NCBI RefSeq assembly: GCF_007829885.1
Contig: NZ_VIWW01000001.1
Location: forward strand, 4,278,001-4,342,000
Direction: 5' to 3'
Origin: Streptomyces brevispora
GTDB taxonomy: Bacteria; Actinomycetota; Actinomycetes; Streptomycetales; Streptomycetaceae
DNA length: 64,000 nt
Made by a program: the position numbers and the translations under genes. The notes below the pieces were generated by a model, which was given only the letters and a program-made list of their open reading frames with translations, had not been told where the DNA came from and searched no databases. This document shows, one piece after another, positions 63,308-64,000 of the stretch; the first letter of the stretch is position 1; each line of letters begins with the position of its first letter.

Positions 63308-64000
63308 ATGGGGGACAGGGCAACTCTGTTGGAGACAGGGCGGTTTGCGCAACGTCACACCCATCCTGCGGAAAACGCGATGGATGTGGCATTTGCCGCC
63401 GCCGCGGGGTACAACGACTACATCGAGACCGCCGAGACTGCGGAGTGTGCCGCGAGCGTCGAAAGTGCAGAGACCGCAGAGTCCGCGGACGGCGTGGAGA
63501 ACGCCGAGGGCGCGGAGACCGCAGAGAGTGCGGACAACGCCGAGAGCGAGGCGCGCCATCGTCGTGCCGCCGACGCCGGGGACACCGCGTCGATGAGCGT
63601 GCTCGGCGCGTTGCTGCTGCGCCGGGGCGACCTGGTGGGCGCCGAGTCCTACCTGCGCGCGGCCACTGCCGACGGCGACCGTGCCGCGGCCAACAACCTC
63701 GGCGTCCTCCTGCACCAGCGCGGCTACCCGGACGAGGCGGCCGACTGGTGGCGGACCGCGGCCGTGGCCGGCTCCGCCGCCGCCGCGCACGCCCTGGGAC
63801 GCCACTACCGCGAGCGTGGCGACGAGCCCGGCGCCGAGTACTGGCTGCGCCAGTCCGCGGAGCAGGGCCACGCGCTGGGCGCGTACGCCCTCGCGGACCT
63901 GCTGGAACACCGCAGCGACGTCGGCGCCGAGCGCTGGCTGCGTGCCGCGGCCGAGCAGGGGCACCGCGAAGCCGCGTACCGGCTGGCGCGGATGCTGGAG
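63308..64000 (+). CDS. SEL1/TPR repeat protein, 3' end outside window
   Basis: Starts ATG 63308 (MGDRATLLETGRFAQRH; an ATG three codons upstream is possible) and is open to the window's end, so only the first 231 codons are seen. A low-complexity stretch of ETAES/AEGAE-type units covers residues about 47-85. From residue 90 on, helical SEL1/TPR repeats follow: GALLLRRGDLVGAESYLRAATADGD, LGVLLHQRGYPDEAADWWRTAA, LGRHYRERGDEPGAEYWLRQSAEQG. A protein-interaction scaffold, target unknown. Confidence 0.85.
   Translation, partial: MGDRATLLETGRFAQRHTHPAENAMDVAFAAAAGYNDYIETAETAECAASVESAETAESADGVENAEGAETAESADNAESEARHRRAADAGDTASMSVLGALLLRRGDLVGAESYLRAATADGDRAAANNLGVLLHQRGYPDEAADWWRTAAVAGSAAAAHALGRHYRERGDEPGAEYWLRQSAEQGHALGAYALADLLEHRSDVGAERWLRAAAEQGHREAAYRLARMLE

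Noticed and set aside
62960..64000. Mobile element integrated at the tRNA-fMet gene
   Set aside because: No integrase, no repeated tRNA 3' end within the visible sequence, and normal genes on both sides.

Overview
The window is very GC-rich, uses codons with G or C in the third position almost everywhere, and has many GTG starts. It reads as a chromosomal core segment of a Streptomyces (Actinomycetota). The gene content supports this: wblC/whiB7, uvrD2, mycoredoxin, AdnA/AdnB helicase-nucleases, MoeZ, DUF3107, DUF3152, PPA1309, TerD/AIM24 proteins and a DUF574-type SAM methyltransferase. There is no phage, integrase, IS element or CRISPR array. Manually chosen starts were checked for reading frame, but all function calls rest on motifs read by eye.

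Layout. 1-11.5 kb: a PHP-domain protein cut by the left edge, MarC, a 50-aa small protein behind a SigR-type promoter, a NYN protein, an alpha/beta hydrolase, a DEAD-box RNA helicase whose real start appears to be CTG, a ferritin-like protein, DUF3107, a TetR regulator, a second hydrolase and a DUF3152 metzincin-like protein. 11.6-17.2 kb: a peptide-type ABC transporter operon preceded by an apparently leaderless 31-aa leader peptide ending in Cys-Cys. 17.4-22.8 kb: a tight four-gene cluster (PelF-like glycosyltransferase, polytopic membrane protein, sugar epimerase, spherulin-4-like protein) that resembles a reduced Pel-type polysaccharide locus. 22.9-30.3 kb: moeZ with a SigR promoter, two tandem secreted lipoprotein peptidases and a large flippase-like protein fused to a degenerate kinase domain.

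30.5-45 kb is a DNA-repair and redox block: an alkyltransferase-like protein, adnA, a methyltransferase plus its decayed copy, adnB, an M20 peptidase, nudC, mycoredoxin (second clear SigR promoter) and uvrD2. The order adnA-adnB-nudC-mrx1-uvrD2 resembles the mycobacterial one, here split by the methyltransferase insertion. 45-46.3 kb holds wblC with a long leader: an AT-rich box next to the -35, a 111-codon upstream ORF and a strong intrinsic terminator before the wblC start. This is the architecture of antibiotic-responsive whiB7/wblC attenuation.

46.6-64 kb holds an AarF kinase, an orphan degenerate ThiF-like protein, a YgjP-type peptidase, a TerD-AIM24 fusion with two more AIM24 genes, a NUDIX hydrolase translationally coupled to a zincin-like protein, an SDR protein, moaE, a PDZ-Lon protease, PPA1309, a UPF0182 membrane protein, an initiator tRNA and the 5' part of a SEL1/TPR protein.

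The common theme is redox and sulfur control together with translation stress. Three GGAAT-N18-GTT promoters drive a small protein, moeZ and mrx1; a Cys-Cys leader precedes a transporter; and wblC has an attenuator. Several otherwise ordinary proteins also carry in-frame low-complexity repeats.
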